DNA of 64,000 nucleotides from Streptomyces sp. NBC_01197. GTDB lineage: Bacteria > Actinomycetota > Actinomycetes > Streptomycetales > Streptomycetaceae. The notes beneath the pieces are model-generated. The model was not told the DNA's origin, did no database searches, and saw only the letters and a program-made list of their open reading frames with translations. Shown here piece after piece: positions 24,353 to 33,496 of this stretch. Each line of letters starts with the position of its first letter. Positions within the stretch are counted from its first letter, which is position 1. Made by a program: the position numbers and the translations under genes. The DNA lies in NCBI RefSeq assembly GCF_036010505.1, contig NZ_CP108569.1:4506001-4570000 (forward strand), read 5' to 3'.

Positions 24353-27300
24353 CTACCGCTGGGAGGCGCCCCCGGACGGGCTTGAATTCCGCGGCGGCAG
24401 CTCAGGTCGCCTCTTGTCCGGGACCTCCGTGTAGTCCGGTGGTTCCGCCGCCGGCTTCGCTGCCAGTAGGTCGAGTGCTGTCCAGACCGCGTCGTCCAGT
24501 TGGCCGTGGCGGCCCTCCGCCCAGTTCAGCGGGGTGCGCAGGGCCTCGATGTCCGGGTCCACGCCGTGGTTCTCCACCGACCAGCCGAACGTGTTGAACC
24601 AGGCCGCGTTCATCGGGACCGTGATCACCGTGCCGTCGCCGAGGCGGTGCCGGCCGGTCATGCCGACCACACCGCCCCAGGTGCGCTGGCCGACCACCGG
24701 GCCTATTCCGAGCAGCCGGAACGCCGCCGTGATCATGTCGCCGTCGGACGAGGTGGCCTCGTCGGCGAGGGCGACCACCGGCCCCCGGGGCGCGTTCGAC
24801 GCGTACGAGACGGGCTGGGCGTCGCGGGTGAGGTCCCAGCCGAGGATCGTACGGGTGAGCTTCTCGACCACCAGCTCGCTGATGTGACCGCCGGCGTTGC
24901 CCCGTACGTCCACGATCAGTGCGGGGCGGGACACCTCCAGGCGCAGATCGCGGTTGAACTGGGCCCAGCCCGAACCGCCCATGTCGGGGATGTGCAGATA
25001 GCCGCACCGGCCGTCGCTCAACTCCCGTACGACAGCACGCCGTTTGGCCACCCAGTCCTGGTAGCGCAGCGGGCGCTCGTCGATCAGCGGGACCACCGCG
25101 ACCCGGCGCGATCCGCCCTCCCGGCCGGCCGGGCTGAACGTCAGCTCGACCGTGGTGCCGCCCGCCGCGGCGAGCAGCGGGTAGGGGCCCGTGAGCGGGT
25201 CCACCCGGCGGCCGTCGACATGGGTCAGTACGGCACCGTCGCGGATGCCCGTACCGGCCAGCGGGGAGCGTGCCTTGGAGTCCGACGAGTCGCCGGGCAG
25301 GATGCGCTTGACCACCCAGGCGCCGTCCCGGCACACCAGGTTCGCGCCCAGCAGGCCCATCACCCGCTGGTAGTGCGGCGGTCCCTCGTTGCGGCGGGCG
25401 GCGGTGACGTACGCGTGCGAGGTACCCAGCTCGCCCAGGACCTCGCGGAGCAGATCGGCGAACTCGTCGGGGGACGCGACCCGTTCGACCAGCGGGCGGT
25501 ACTGCGCCAGGACCGCCGACCAGTCGATGCCGCACATCCGGGGTTCCCAGAAGTAGGCGCGGATGAGGCGCCCCGCCTCGTCGAACGCCCCGCGCCACTC
25601 CGACGGCGGGTCGACATCGTGCAGGATCCGGCGCGGGTCGAGATAGACCGTGGTGTCGCCTTCACCGGGCTCGGTGGCGGGGACCGCGCGCAGCTCGCCC
25701 AGGTCCATGACCACCAGCCTGCTGCCGTCGCCGCTGACCGCGAACCAGTCCAGGTGGTCGACGAGTTCGGCCTTGCGGGCCCTGGCGATGGCGAAGTGTT
25801 CGAGCGTGGGGCGGCCCGAGGTGTCGGCCGGGTTGACGAAGGTCTCGCCGAGCGCGCCCGAGATGGGCCAGCGCAGCCAGACGAGACCGCCGCCGCTGAC
25901 CGGGCAGAGCGAGGAGTACTTCGACGCGGGCACCGGGAACGGCGTGACCCGGCTCTCCAGGCCCTCGATCTCGACCAGCACCTTGCTGCCGTCGGGGCTC
26001 TCGTCGCCGAGGTCGTCGCCCGGGTCGAGACCGCCCGCCGCCGGGCGGCCCTCGGGGGAGAGCGCGAAGGGCGAGGGCGTCGTGGAGGTGAGCGGCACCA
26101 GGTACGGGCGGCAGCCCAGCGGGAACGACAGGTCGCCGGTGTGGACGTCGTACACCGGGTCGAAACCGCGCCAGGACAGGAACGCCAGATAGCGGCCGTC
26201 GCTGGTGAAGACCGGATTCTCGTCCTCGAAGCGGCCGTTGGTGACGTCGACGATGGTGGGTGCCATCGGCCCGGCGATCTTCGCCATCTTGATCTGCCGC
26301 AGGGCGCGGCCGACCCCGGGGTGCGACCAGGTCAGCCAGGTGCCGTCGGGGGAGAAGGCCAGATCGCGCACCGGGCCGTTGAGGGAGCGGATCAGCTCGG
26401 TGACCACACCGGCACCACCACCATCACCACCACCCGGCGGGACCGCCCCTTCACCGTCCGCCACCGCGTCCTTCGCCGGATCGCCTCCCTGGGCCTCACC
26501 CTCCGCCGCTTCACCCGGCGCCGTGGCCACGGTCTCGTCCGGCAGGTCGTCGTCCACCGGGAGCAGCAGCAGCCGCCCGTCGTGCGAGGCGATGGCCAGC
26601 TGCTCGCCTTCGGGGTCCGAGACCATCTCCAGGACGCGGCCCAGCTCGCCCGCCGCGTACCGCCGGGGCGGCCGGTCGCCGGTAGCGCGCGGCATGTAGG
26701 CGATCTCGACCGCGTCCTCGCCCTCCGCGTCCGTGACGTACGCGATCCGTCCCGCGCTGCCGAGCATTTCGGGGAGGCGGACCCGTACCCCCGGGGTGTC
26801 CGCGATGGTGCGGGCCGGGCCGTCGCGGTGAGTGAGCCAGTACAGGCTGCCGCGCACGACGACCGCGCTCGCCCGGCCCGTCTCGTCCACGGACACGCCG
26901 TCGACGTTGGTGGACGCCGGGATCTGGTAGGCGCGCCGCCCGGTGCGCGGGCTGCCGATACGGACCTCCAGCTTGCGCGGTACCGCGCCGGGCGACAGGT
27001 CGTCGGCCAGCCAGATGTCGCCCGCGCACTGGTAGACCACCCGGTGCCCGTCGGTGGACGCGTTCCTCGCGTACCAGCTGTCGTGGTCGGTGTGGCGGCG
27101 CAGATCCGTGCCGTCCGGCAGACAGGAGTAGAGGTTGCCGATGCCCTCGTGGTCGGAGAGGAAGGCGACCCGGCCGTCGACCAGCATCGGGCAGGCCAGA
27201 TGCCCCTCGATCCCGGCGAGCAGCCGCTTGCCGTGCAGCCAGAGGCGGCCGGTGGCGCCGCCGCGGTAGCGCTTCCAGGCGGCCGGTTCGTGCGGCGGCG

Positions 27301-27793
27301 TGCCGGTGAGCAGGAGCGTGCGGCGCTCGCCGGCCACGTCACCGATCGCGATGTCGTGGACCGGGCCCCAGGGCAGCTTGGCTCCCGGCGAGCCGTCGGT
27401 GGCCACCGTGTAGGCCCAGCTGAAGTGCGAGAACGGCTGGTTGTGCGAGGCCACGGCCAGGATGTCGCCCTCCGGCGTCCAGCCGCGTACCCGGGTGTCG
27501 AGCGAGCCCCAGTACGTCAGCCGCCGGGACGGCCCGCCGTCCACGGGGGCCAGATGGATCTCCGGGTCGAGGCTGCGCCAGGACGTGTACGCGATGTGTC
27601 CGCCGTCGGGGGAGAACCGCGGCTGGCCGACGCGGGTCCGGTCGGCGGTGATCCGCCAGGCCCGCTCGGGACGCCCGGCCCCACCGTCGAGGGGTGCGAC
27701 CCAGAGGTCGTCCTCGGTCACGAAGCACAGCAGGTCGCCATGGAGGTTCGGGAAGCGGAGGTACGCGGCGTCTCCCGCATCGGCTTGGCTCAC
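24353..27793 (-). CDS. Tricorn-like S41 family peptidase
   Basis: Giant cytosolic protease of the tricorn type, 1146 aa, thought to trim peptides left by the proteasome. Residues 1 to about 690 are WD/TolB-like propeller repeats (GQPRFSPDGGHIAYTSWRS; VRDLAFSPDGTWLTWSHPG). A core and PDZ domain follow (GAVLTHVDGRRVDPLTG). Catalytic parts: LGTSHAYV near residue 793 (the Ser-His pair of tricorn), DEATSSDGDMIT near 1012 (nucleophile serine and the following Asp that sets specificity), and a late NTFGWSVENHGVDPDIE that can supply the Glu. A roughly 45-residue Gly/Ala/Pro insert near 430-480 (DAVADGEGAVPPGGGDGGG) links propeller blades. No signal peptide. Confidence 0.9.
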   Translation of the reverse strand: MSQADAGDAAYLRFPNLHGDLLCFVTEDDLWVAPLDGGAGRPERAWRITADRTRVGQPRFSPDGGHIAYTSWRSLDPEIHLAPVDGGPSRRLTYWGSLDTRVRGWTPEGDILAVASHNQPFSHFSWAYTVATDGSPGAKLPWGPVHDIAIGDVAGERRTLLLTGTPPHEPAAWKRYRGGATGRLWLHGKRLLAGIEGHLACPMLVDGRVAFLSDHEGIGNLYSCLPDGTDLRRHTDHDSWYARNASTDGHRVVYQCAGDIWLADDLSPGAVPRKLEVRIGSPRTGRRAYQIPASTNVDGVSVDETGRASAVVVRGSLYWLTHRDGPARTIADTPGVRVRLPEMLGSAGRIAYVTDAEGEDAVEIAYMPRATGDRPPRRYAAGELGRVLEMVSDPEGEQLAIASHDGRLLLLPVDDDLPDETVATAPGEAAEGEAQGGDPAKDAVADGEGAVPPGGGDGGGAGVVTELIRSLNGPVRDLAFSPDGTWLTWSHPGVGRALRQIKMAKIAGPMAPTIVDVTNGRFEDENPVFTSDGRYLAFLSWRGFDPVYDVHTGDLSFPLGCRPYLVPLTSTTPSPFALSPEGRPAAGGLDPGDDLGDESPDGSKVLVEIEGLESRVTPFPVPASKYSSLCPVSGGGLVWLRWPISGALGETFVNPADTSGRPTLEHFAIARARKAELVDHLDWFAVSGDGSRLVVMDLGELRAVPATEPGEGDTTVYLDPRRILHDVDPPSEWRGAFDEAGRLIRAYFWEPRMCGIDWSAVLAQYRPLVERVASPDEFADLLREVLGELGTSHAYVTAARRNEGPPHYQRVMGLLGANLVCRDGAWVVKRILPGDSSDSKARSPLAGTGIRDGAVLTHVDGRRVDPLTGPYPLLAAAGGTTVELTFSPAGREGGSRRVAVVPLIDERPLRYQDWVAKRRAVVRELSDGRCGYLHIPDMGGSGWAQFNRDLRLEVSRPALIVDVRGNAGGHISELVVEKLTRTILGWDLTRDAQPVSYASNAPRGPVVALADEATSSDGDMITAAFRLLGIGPVVGQRTWGGVVGMTGRHRLGDGTVITVPMNAAWFNTFGWSVENHGVDPDIEALRTPLNWAEGRHGQLDDAVWTALDLLAAKPAAEPPDYTEVPDKRRPELPPRNSSPSGGASQR

Positions 27794-27968
27794 CCCTCAA
27801 TGCTTTCCGCGCTGCGGAGGCCCGGCAACTCGTGGCGTCGCCCCTCCGGGGACCGGCACCTCTGATCGACACCTCTCACGCGGTCACCGGCACCTTTGAA
27901 CGGCGCCTCTGACCGGCCCTCGGACCGGACCCCTTATGCCGGTCCGACAACCGTGATCGAGTCCACAT

Positions 27969-28034
27969 GCGAAACGTTGTCGTTTCGCTCGGGCGCGGCG
28001 TACCGTCGAGCTGTACGAATCCGTTTCGCTCGGG
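27969..28034 (+). promoter_or_regulatory. Operator cluster upstream of the TetR gene
   Basis: GCGAAACG-TTGT-CGTTTCGC (27969-27988) is a perfect 8-bp inverted repeat with a 4-bp spacer. The 13-mer CGTTTCGCTCGGG that includes its right arm (27981-27993) recurs at 28022-28034, just before the TetR start. This points to autoregulation by the TetR protein. Confidence 0.65.
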
Positions 28035-28044
28035 AAGGCCGGGG

Positions 28045-28632
28045 ATGGCGAGCAGACTGACGCCGGAGCGCGAGGGTGAGCTGTACGCGGCCACGCTCGA
28101 TCTGCTGCGTGAGGTCGGCTACGAAGCCCTGACCATGGACGCCGTCGCCGGCCGTACCCGGTCCAGCAAGGCCACCCTCTACCGCCAGTGGGGGAGCAAG
28201 CCGGAGCTGGTCGCCAGGGCGCTGCGGAACAACAAACCTGTCCGTATGGACGAGGTCGACACCGGTTCACTGCGCGGGGACCTCCGGTCCATGATGGCGC
28301 GCGAGGGCGACTGCCAGATGGAGCGGAACTCCGCCCTGATACGGGGTCTGATGCATGCCGTGCATGAGAACCCGGATCTCTTCCAGGCCCTGCGCGAGCT
28401 GCTGATCGAACCCGAGGTGACCGGACTCAAGCGCATGTTGCAGCGCGCTGTGGAGCGTGGCGAGGTCAGTGCGGACAACCCCGCGCTGAACTTTGTCCCG
28501 CACATGGTGGTGGGCGCCTTCGTCGCCCGTCAGCTGCTGGAGGAGCAGCCCGCCGACCGGGCTTTCCTCTCCCGTTATCTGGACGCCGTGGTACTCCCCG
28601 CTCTCGGCGCCCAGCCACCGATCAATCCCTGA
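28045..28632 (+). CDS. TetR family transcriptional regulator
   Basis: 195-aa regulator. N-terminal HTH: REGELYAATLDLLREVGYEALTMDAVAGRTRSSKATLYRQWGSKPELV, the standard TetR pattern with TLYRQWGSK in helix 3. The C-terminal helical domain (ALNFVPHMVVGAFVARQLL) resembles TetR_C_33-type effector domains. ATG 28045 follows GGGAAGG. It precedes the MMPL transporter on the same strand and very likely represses it together with itself. Confidence 0.9.
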   Translation: MASRLTPEREGELYAATLDLLREVGYEALTMDAVAGRTRSSKATLYRQWGSKPELVARALRNNKPVRMDEVDTGSLRGDLRSMMAREGDCQMERNSALIRGLMHAVHENPDLFQALRELLIEPEVTGLKRMLQRAVERGEVSADNPALNFVPHMVVGAFVARQLLEEQPADRAFLSRYLDAVVLPALGAQPPINP

Positions 28633-28805
28633 TCAGGCAGTCACTGATCAACGGTCAACGGCTGGTCGATGACTGGTCACCACCGTGACCGCCATCCGGG
28701 CCACCGCCTGACACACCTGAACACCTCTCCACCTGACACGCCGCTCTCGTCGTCGGGCTGGTTCCTTACGCCCTTTTCCACCCGACCTGACCGGGAGACG
28801 CCCTC

Positions 28806-31001
28806 GTGGCCACGTACCTCTACAAGCTCGGACGGTTCGCCTTCCGGCGCCGCCGTTATGTCGCCCTGGTGTGGGTGGCGCTGCTGGCGCTCGCCGGCTT
28901 CGGCGCCTCCTCAGCCGCCACCGCGACCGCAAGCTCCTTCTCGATACCCGGCACGGAGGCCCAGAAGGCCTTCGACCTGCTGGGGCAGCGGTTCCCCGGC
29001 GCGAGCGCCGACGGGGCCACCGCCCGGGTCGTCTTCAAGGCCCCGTCCGGCGAGAAGATGACATCCGCGGCGAACAAGGCCGAGGTCAAGAAGGTCGAGG
29101 GGGAGCTGAGCTCCGGCTCGCACCAGATCTCATCGGTTACCGATCCCTACCAGGCGAAGGCCGTCTCCAAGGACGGCAGCACCGTCTACGTGCAGGTCTC
29201 CTACAAGGTCAGCTCGATGGAGCTGACCGATCAGACCAAGAGCTCGCTCCAGGACACCGCGGACAAGGCGCAGCACAACGGGTACAGGGTGGAGATCGGC
29301 GGTGACGCGCTCCAGGCCATGCCGGAGACCGGCTCCGGCGAGATCATCGGTGTCGTGCTCGCCGCGATCGTGCTCATCGTGACGTTCGGCTCGTTGATCG
29401 CCGCCGGCCTCCCGCTGCTGACCGCGCTCATCGGCGTCGGGATCGGCGTCTCGACGATCACTGCGCTGGCCAACGTACTGGACCTGGGCAACACCACATC
29501 GACGCTGGCGATGATGATCGGCCTGGCGGTCGGTATCGACTACGCGCTGTTCATCGTCTCCCGCTTCCGAGCGGAACTCGCCGAGGGCAGGGAACCGCAG
29601 GAGGCCGCTGGACGGGCGGTCGGAACGGCCGGCTCGGCGGTGGTCTTCGCCGGGCTCACCGTGGTCATCGCCCTGGTCGGCCTGGCCGTCGTGAACATCC
29701 CGATGCTCTCCAAGATGGGCTTCGCGGCGGCCGGTACGGTCGTGATCGCCGTCCTCATCGCGCTCACCCTCATCCCCGCGCTGCTCGGCTTCGCCGGAAA
29801 GCGCGTGGTGGGACGCAAGGCGCGGAAGAACCCGCCGGTGCCGGGCGCCGAGGCCAAGGCCAACGGCGGCACCCGCTGGGCGCGCGTCGTCCTGCGCCGC
29901 CCCGTTCTGGTGCTGCTCGTGGGAGTGATCGGCCTGGGCGCCATCGCCATCCCGGCCGCGTCCCTGCAGATGGGCCTGCCCGACGACGGGGCGCAGCCCA
30001 CCAACACCACACAGCACCGTGCGTACGACCTGCTCTCGGACGGCTTCGGCCCCGGGTTCAACGGTCCGCTGACGACGGTCGTCGACGTCAAGGGCGTCAG
30101 CGACGGCAAGGCCGCGGTCGACGAGGTGCACCAGAAGATCGCCAAGCTCGACGGCGTGGTCTCGGTGGCGCAGCCGTTCTACAACAAGGCGCACGACACC
30201 GCGACGATCAGCGTCATCCCCAAGGACCGGCCCTCCTCGGCCAAGACCGAGGACCTGGTCCACTCCATCCGTGACGCGGGTGCGCAGGTCAAGTCGGACA
30301 CCGGTGCCACGGTGCTGGTCACCGGCGCGACCGCGATGAACATCGACTTCTCGCAGAAGATGAACGACGCGCTGGTCCCGTATCTGGCGCTCGTCGTCGG
30401 GCTCGCGTTCCTGCTCCTGATGGTGGTCTTCCGCTCGGTGCTGGTGCCGCTCAAGGCGGCGCTCGGCTTCCTGCTCTCGGTGGTAGCCGCCCTGGGCGCG
30501 GTCGTCGCGGTCTTCCAGTGGGGCTGGCTCGGCTCGCTCTTCGGCGTCCAGCAGACCGGCCCGATCATGTCGATGATGCCGATCTTCATGGTGGGCGTGG
30601 TCTTCGGTCTCGCGATGGACTACGAGGTCTTCCTGGTCACCCGGATGCGGGAGGCGTATGTGCACGGGGAGAGCCCGGGACAGGCCGTCGTCACCGGCTT
30701 CAAGCACGGGGCGCGGGTGGTCACCGCCGCCGCCGTCATCATGATCGCGGTCTTCTCCGGCTTCATCGGGGCCAGCGACTCGATGATCAAGATGATCGGC
30801 TTCGGCCTCGCCATCGCGGTCTTCTTCGACGCCTTCGTCGTACGGATGGCCATCGTGCCCGCCGTCCTGGCGCTGCTCGGCAAGCGGGCGTGGTGGCTGC
30901 CGCGCTGGCTTGACCGGGCGCTGCCGAACGTGGACGTCGAGGGCGAGGGCCTGAACAAGCACATCGAGGAACGGACACAGCGGGAGCTGATCGACGCCTG
31001 A
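28806..31001 (+). CDS. MMPL family transporter
   Basis: RND-superfamily MMPL exporter, 731 aa, 12 predicted membrane helices. After the first helix come a periplasmic domain with FSIPGTEAQKAFDLLGQRFPG, the helix set IIGVVLAAIVLIVTFGSLIAAGLPLLTA and MMIGLAVGIDYALFIVSRFR (proton-relay Asp-Tyr pair), then a repeat of the whole unit ending in GVVFGLAMDYEVFLVTRMREAYV, the second DY pair. MMPL proteins export lipids, siderophores or drugs. GTG 28806 follows CGGGAG. No biosynthetic genes nearby suggest a cargo. Confidence 0.92.
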   Translation: MATYLYKLGRFAFRRRRYVALVWVALLALAGFGASSAATATASSFSIPGTEAQKAFDLLGQRFPGASADGATARVVFKAPSGEKMTSAANKAEVKKVEGELSSGSHQISSVTDPYQAKAVSKDGSTVYVQVSYKVSSMELTDQTKSSLQDTADKAQHNGYRVEIGGDALQAMPETGSGEIIGVVLAAIVLIVTFGSLIAAGLPLLTALIGVGIGVSTITALANVLDLGNTTSTLAMMIGLAVGIDYALFIVSRFRAELAEGREPQEAAGRAVGTAGSAVVFAGLTVVIALVGLAVVNIPMLSKMGFAAAGTVVIAVLIALTLIPALLGFAGKRVVGRKARKNPPVPGAEAKANGGTRWARVVLRRPVLVLLVGVIGLGAIAIPAASLQMGLPDDGAQPTNTTQHRAYDLLSDGFGPGFNGPLTTVVDVKGVSDGKAAVDEVHQKIAKLDGVVSVAQPFYNKAHDTATISVIPKDRPSSAKTEDLVHSIRDAGAQVKSDTGATVLVTGATAMNIDFSQKMNDALVPYLALVVGLAFLLLMVVFRSVLVPLKAALGFLLSVVAALGAVVAVFQWGWLGSLFGVQQTGPIMSMMPIFMVGVVFGLAMDYEVFLVTRMREAYVHGESPGQAVVTGFKHGARVVTAAAVIMIAVFSGFIGASDSMIKMIGFGLAIAVFFDAFVVRMAIVPAVLALLGKRAWWLPRWLDRALPNVDVEGEGLNKHIEERTQRELIDA

Positions 31002-31010
31002 GTGAGTGAC

Positions 31011-31463
31011 TCAGGTCCGCAGCGGCCCTCCATGCCCCACGGCATGGGGGGCCTCCTGCTGCTCCTGGGGCGCGTCCTCACGGAGCGCTTCCCTGCGGGC
31101 GGCCCGCTCGGCCCGCTCGGTTTCCTGGGGGACCGCCGCATGGGTCCTGCGCAGGAACCGGATCAGTGGCGCGTTGTCGAACTGCACCACCGTCACCCCG
31201 TCCGGCGAGTAGAACTCAAGGACCACCTGGGCCCGCCCGCACGGCCAGATCCCGATGTCGCCGGAGCGCCGCGGCGTCCGCAGCCCGGCTTCGAGCAGAT
31301 CCCTGGCGAAGACCCACTCGCCGCCACCGCCGGGGAAGAGGAAGCGCACGGCGCCGGGGTCGCCCTCGGGGTCGTACTGCAGCGCGATGTAGACCACCGA
31401 CCACTGGCCGGGGACGTCCGTCACGACATGACCTCGTACGGGCACCTCGACGGCGGGGGACAT
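31011..31463 (-). CDS. SsgA-like sporulation/cell-division protein (SALP)
   Basis: SsgA-like protein of 150 aa; these control septum placement and spore maturation and occur only in sporulating actinomycetes. VVYIALQYDPEGDPGAVRFLFP, EWVFARDLLEAGL, GDIGIWPCGRAQVVLEFYSPDG and FLRRTHAAVP are family signatures. The last 30 residues are charged and rich in Glu/Gln. Its place beside a Co/Ni importer and near a PBP resembles my recollection of the S. coelicolor ssgE neighbourhood, so SsgE is the best guess, not certain. ATG 31463 follows GGGAG. Divergent from cbiM. Confidence 0.88.
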   Translation of the reverse strand: MSPAVEVPVRGHVVTDVPGQWSVVYIALQYDPEGDPGAVRFLFPGGGGEWVFARDLLEAGLRTPRRSGDIGIWPCGRAQVVLEFYSPDGVTVVQFDNAPLIRFLRRTHAAVPQETERAERAARREALREDAPQEQQEAPHAVGHGGPLRT

Positions 31464-31594
31464 GTGCGCTCCCTTGATCTAGTGATGTAGCAAATGTTCC
31501 CTTTAGGGCCATTTGTATTCTAATGTTCCATATTTTGGCAGGGGCGCCACCGCTCGGCCACCGCTGCGCAGCCGCAGCTGGGGCCGAGGCGCTC

Positions 31595-31611
31595 TTGCGA
31601 ACCATTCGCAA
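31595..31611. promoter_or_regulatory. Nur-box-like palindrome upstream of cbiM
   Basis: TTGCGA-ACCAT-TCGCAA is a perfect palindrome apart from its 5-bp centre (equivalently TTGCGAA-CCA-TTCGCAA). It fits the layout reported for the nickel-responsive Fur-family repressor Nur of Streptomyces (TTGC, N9, GCAA), with A-to-G changes inside the arms. It lies 64 bp before the cbiM ATG. Confidence 0.6.
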
Positions 31612-31674
31612 CAAGGCTCTATCATCGAACGGTTCACCACCGCCGGTGCGCCATCGCGAGGAGAGAGTCACCAC

Positions 31675-32733
31675 ATGCATGTCCCCGACGGATTCATCAA
31701 CGCCCCCGTATCGGCGGTGACCGGTGTAATCGCCGCGGGCGCGATCGCCGTGAGCCTCCGGGGCGCGCGCCGTGAGCTGGACGAGCGCACCGCGCCGCTC
31801 GCCGGCCTGGTCGCCGCCTTCATCTTCTCGGTGCAGATGCTGAACTTCCCCGTCGCCGCCGGCACCAGCGGACACCTGCTGGGCGGCGCGCTCGCCGCGA
31901 TCCTCGTCGGCCCGTACACCGGGGTGCTCTGTGTCTCCGTCGTCCTGCTGATGCAGGGCATCCTCTTCGCCGACGGCGGGCTCACCGCGCTCGGCGTGAA
32001 CATCACGGACATGGCCATCGTGACGACCGTCGTCGCGTACGCCGTCTTCCGCGGCCTGGTCAAGGTGCTGCCCCGCCGCCGCAGCTCGGTCACCGCCGCC
32101 TCCTTCGTCGCCGCGCTGCTCTCCGTACCGTGCGCCGCGCTCGCCTTCACCGCGATGTACGCACTCGGCGGCACCACCGATGTTCCGGTCGGCAAGGTGC
32201 TGACCGCGATGGTCGGCGTCCACATCCTCATCGGTATCGGCGAGGCCGCGATCACCGCACTCACCGTGGGCGCCGTGATCGCCGTCCGCCCCGACCTGGT
32301 CCACGGCGCCCGCGGCCTGACCGCCCCGCTCAAGCTCCGGGTGGGCGGCGAACTCATCGACGCGCCCGCCGCCGAGCCGGTCCCGGCCGCCGCCAGGTCC
32401 GCCCGGTCCACCCGCAAGATCTGGGGCATCGGGCTGATCACCGCTCTCGTACTGGCCGGGTTCGTCTCCTTCTACGCGTCCGCCAGCCCCGACGGCCTGG
32501 AGAAGGTCGCCCACGACAAGGGCATCGACGCCAAGGAGCAGCCGCACCACACCGGGGACTCCCCGCTCGCCGGTTACGGCGTCAAGGACATCTCCGACGC
32601 CCGGCTCTCCGGCGGGCTCGCCGGGCTGATCGGTGTCGGCGCCACGGTCGTCGTGGGCAGCGGTGTCTTCTGGGCGGTCCGCCGCCGCCGTACGCAGGCC
32701 GTCCCGGCAGGCTCGAACGCCGGAGCCGTCTGA
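31675..32733 (+). CDS. cbiM: ECF transporter substrate-binding/permease protein CbiM with CbiN-like PDGLE domain
   Basis: Substrate-capturing subunit of a cobalt/nickel energy-coupling-factor transporter, 352 aa. The invariant N-terminus MHVPDGFIN (His2 binds the metal ion), GGALAAILVGPYTGVLCVSVVLLMQGILFADGG and GVHILIGIGEAAITAL are CbiM signatures. From about residue 245 a hydrophobic helix and SASPDGLEKVAHDKG mark a fused CbiN-like PDGLE domain, so no separate cbiN is needed. ATG 31675 follows GAGGAGAGAG. First gene of cbiM-cbiQ-cbiO. Confidence 0.93.
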   Translation: MHVPDGFINAPVSAVTGVIAAGAIAVSLRGARRELDERTAPLAGLVAAFIFSVQMLNFPVAAGTSGHLLGGALAAILVGPYTGVLCVSVVLLMQGILFADGGLTALGVNITDMAIVTTVVAYAVFRGLVKVLPRRRSSVTAASFVAALLSVPCAALAFTAMYALGGTTDVPVGKVLTAMVGVHILIGIGEAAITALTVGAVIAVRPDLVHGARGLTAPLKLRVGGELIDAPAAEPVPAAARSARSTRKIWGIGLITALVLAGFVSFYASASPDGLEKVAHDKGIDAKEQPHHTGDSPLAGYGVKDISDARLSGGLAGLIGVGATVVVGSGVFWAVRRRRTQAVPAGSNAGAV

Positions 32734-32734
32734 C

Positions 32735-33496
32735 ATGGGCGCAGGTCACGCGCACAAGCTCTACCGGCACGGCCACTCCCCGGTCCACGACCTGCCGCCG
32801 CACTGCAAGCTCGCCGCCGTCTTCACCTTCGTGATCGTGGTGGTCTCCACCCCGCGCGAGGCGATGTGGGCGTTCGCGCTGTACGCGGTGCTGCTCGCGG
32901 GGGTGACCGCGGTTGCCCGCATCCCGGCCGGGTTCCTCCTCAAGCGGCTGCTCATCGAGATCCCGTTCGTGGCCTTCGCGGTGCTCATGCCGTTCGTCGT
33001 CCCAGGCGACCAGGTCCACGTCCTGGGCCTCTCGGTCAGCGAGCCCGGACTCTGGGGCGCCTGGAACGTACTGGCCAAGGGCACGCTCGGCGTCGCCGCT
33101 TCCGTGCTCCTCGCGTCCACCACCGAACTGCGCTCGCTGCTCCTCGGGCTCCAGCGGCTGAAGCTGCCGCCGATGCTGGTGCAGATCGCGTCCTTCATGA
33201 TCCGGTACGGCGACGTGATCACCGACGAGATGCGCCGGATGTCGATCGCCCGCCGCTCACGCGGCTTCGAGGCGCGCGGCGTACGGCAGTGGGGGGTGCT
33301 CGGCAAGTCGGCCGGGGCGCTCTTCATCCGCTCCTACGAACGGGGCGAACGCGTACATCTGGCCATGGTCAGCCGGGGATACACCGGGACCATGCCCGTC
33401 ATCGACGAAGTGACGGCGTCGGGAGCCCAGTGGCGGTTCGCCGCGGCACTCCCCGTCGCCGCGCTCTGCGTCTGTCTGCTGGGATGGATCCTGTGA
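32735..33496 (+). CDS. cbiQ: ECF transporter T component CbiQ
   Basis: Transmembrane coupling subunit, 253 aa, linking CbiM to the ATPase. N-terminal HGHSPVHDLPPHCKLAAVFTFV is typical for CbiQ. The coupling-helix Ala-Arg-Gly motifs are seen as MSIARRSRGFEARG and HLAMVSRGYTGTMPV. Five or six membrane helices. ATG 32735 lies 1 bp after the cbiM stop. Confidence 0.92.
   Translation: MGAGHAHKLYRHGHSPVHDLPPHCKLAAVFTFVIVVVSTPREAMWAFALYAVLLAGVTAVARIPAGFLLKRLLIEIPFVAFAVLMPFVVPGDQVHVLGLSVSEPGLWGAWNVLAKGTLGVAASVLLASTTELRSLLLGLQRLKLPPMLVQIASFMIRYGDVITDEMRRMSIARRSRGFEARGVRQWGVLGKSAGALFIRSYERGERVHLAMVSRGYTGTMPVIDEVTASGAQWRFAAALPVAALCVCLLGWIL

Noticed and set aside
24500..27865. 1121-residue plus-strand open frame opposite the tricorn-like gene
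   Set aside because: It is an antisense shadow of a well-conserved coding sequence, with Arg/Gly/Val-rich composition and no motifs.
28675..28690. GGTCAC-N4-GTGACC palindrome between TetR and MMPL genes
   Set aside because: Short arms, no partner copy and no relation to the clear TetR operator upstream; left out as a feature.
31464..31674. Cobalamin riboswitch upstream of cbiM
   Set aside because: No B12-box-like GCCACTG or related conserved core could be found; only the Nur-like palindrome stands out.
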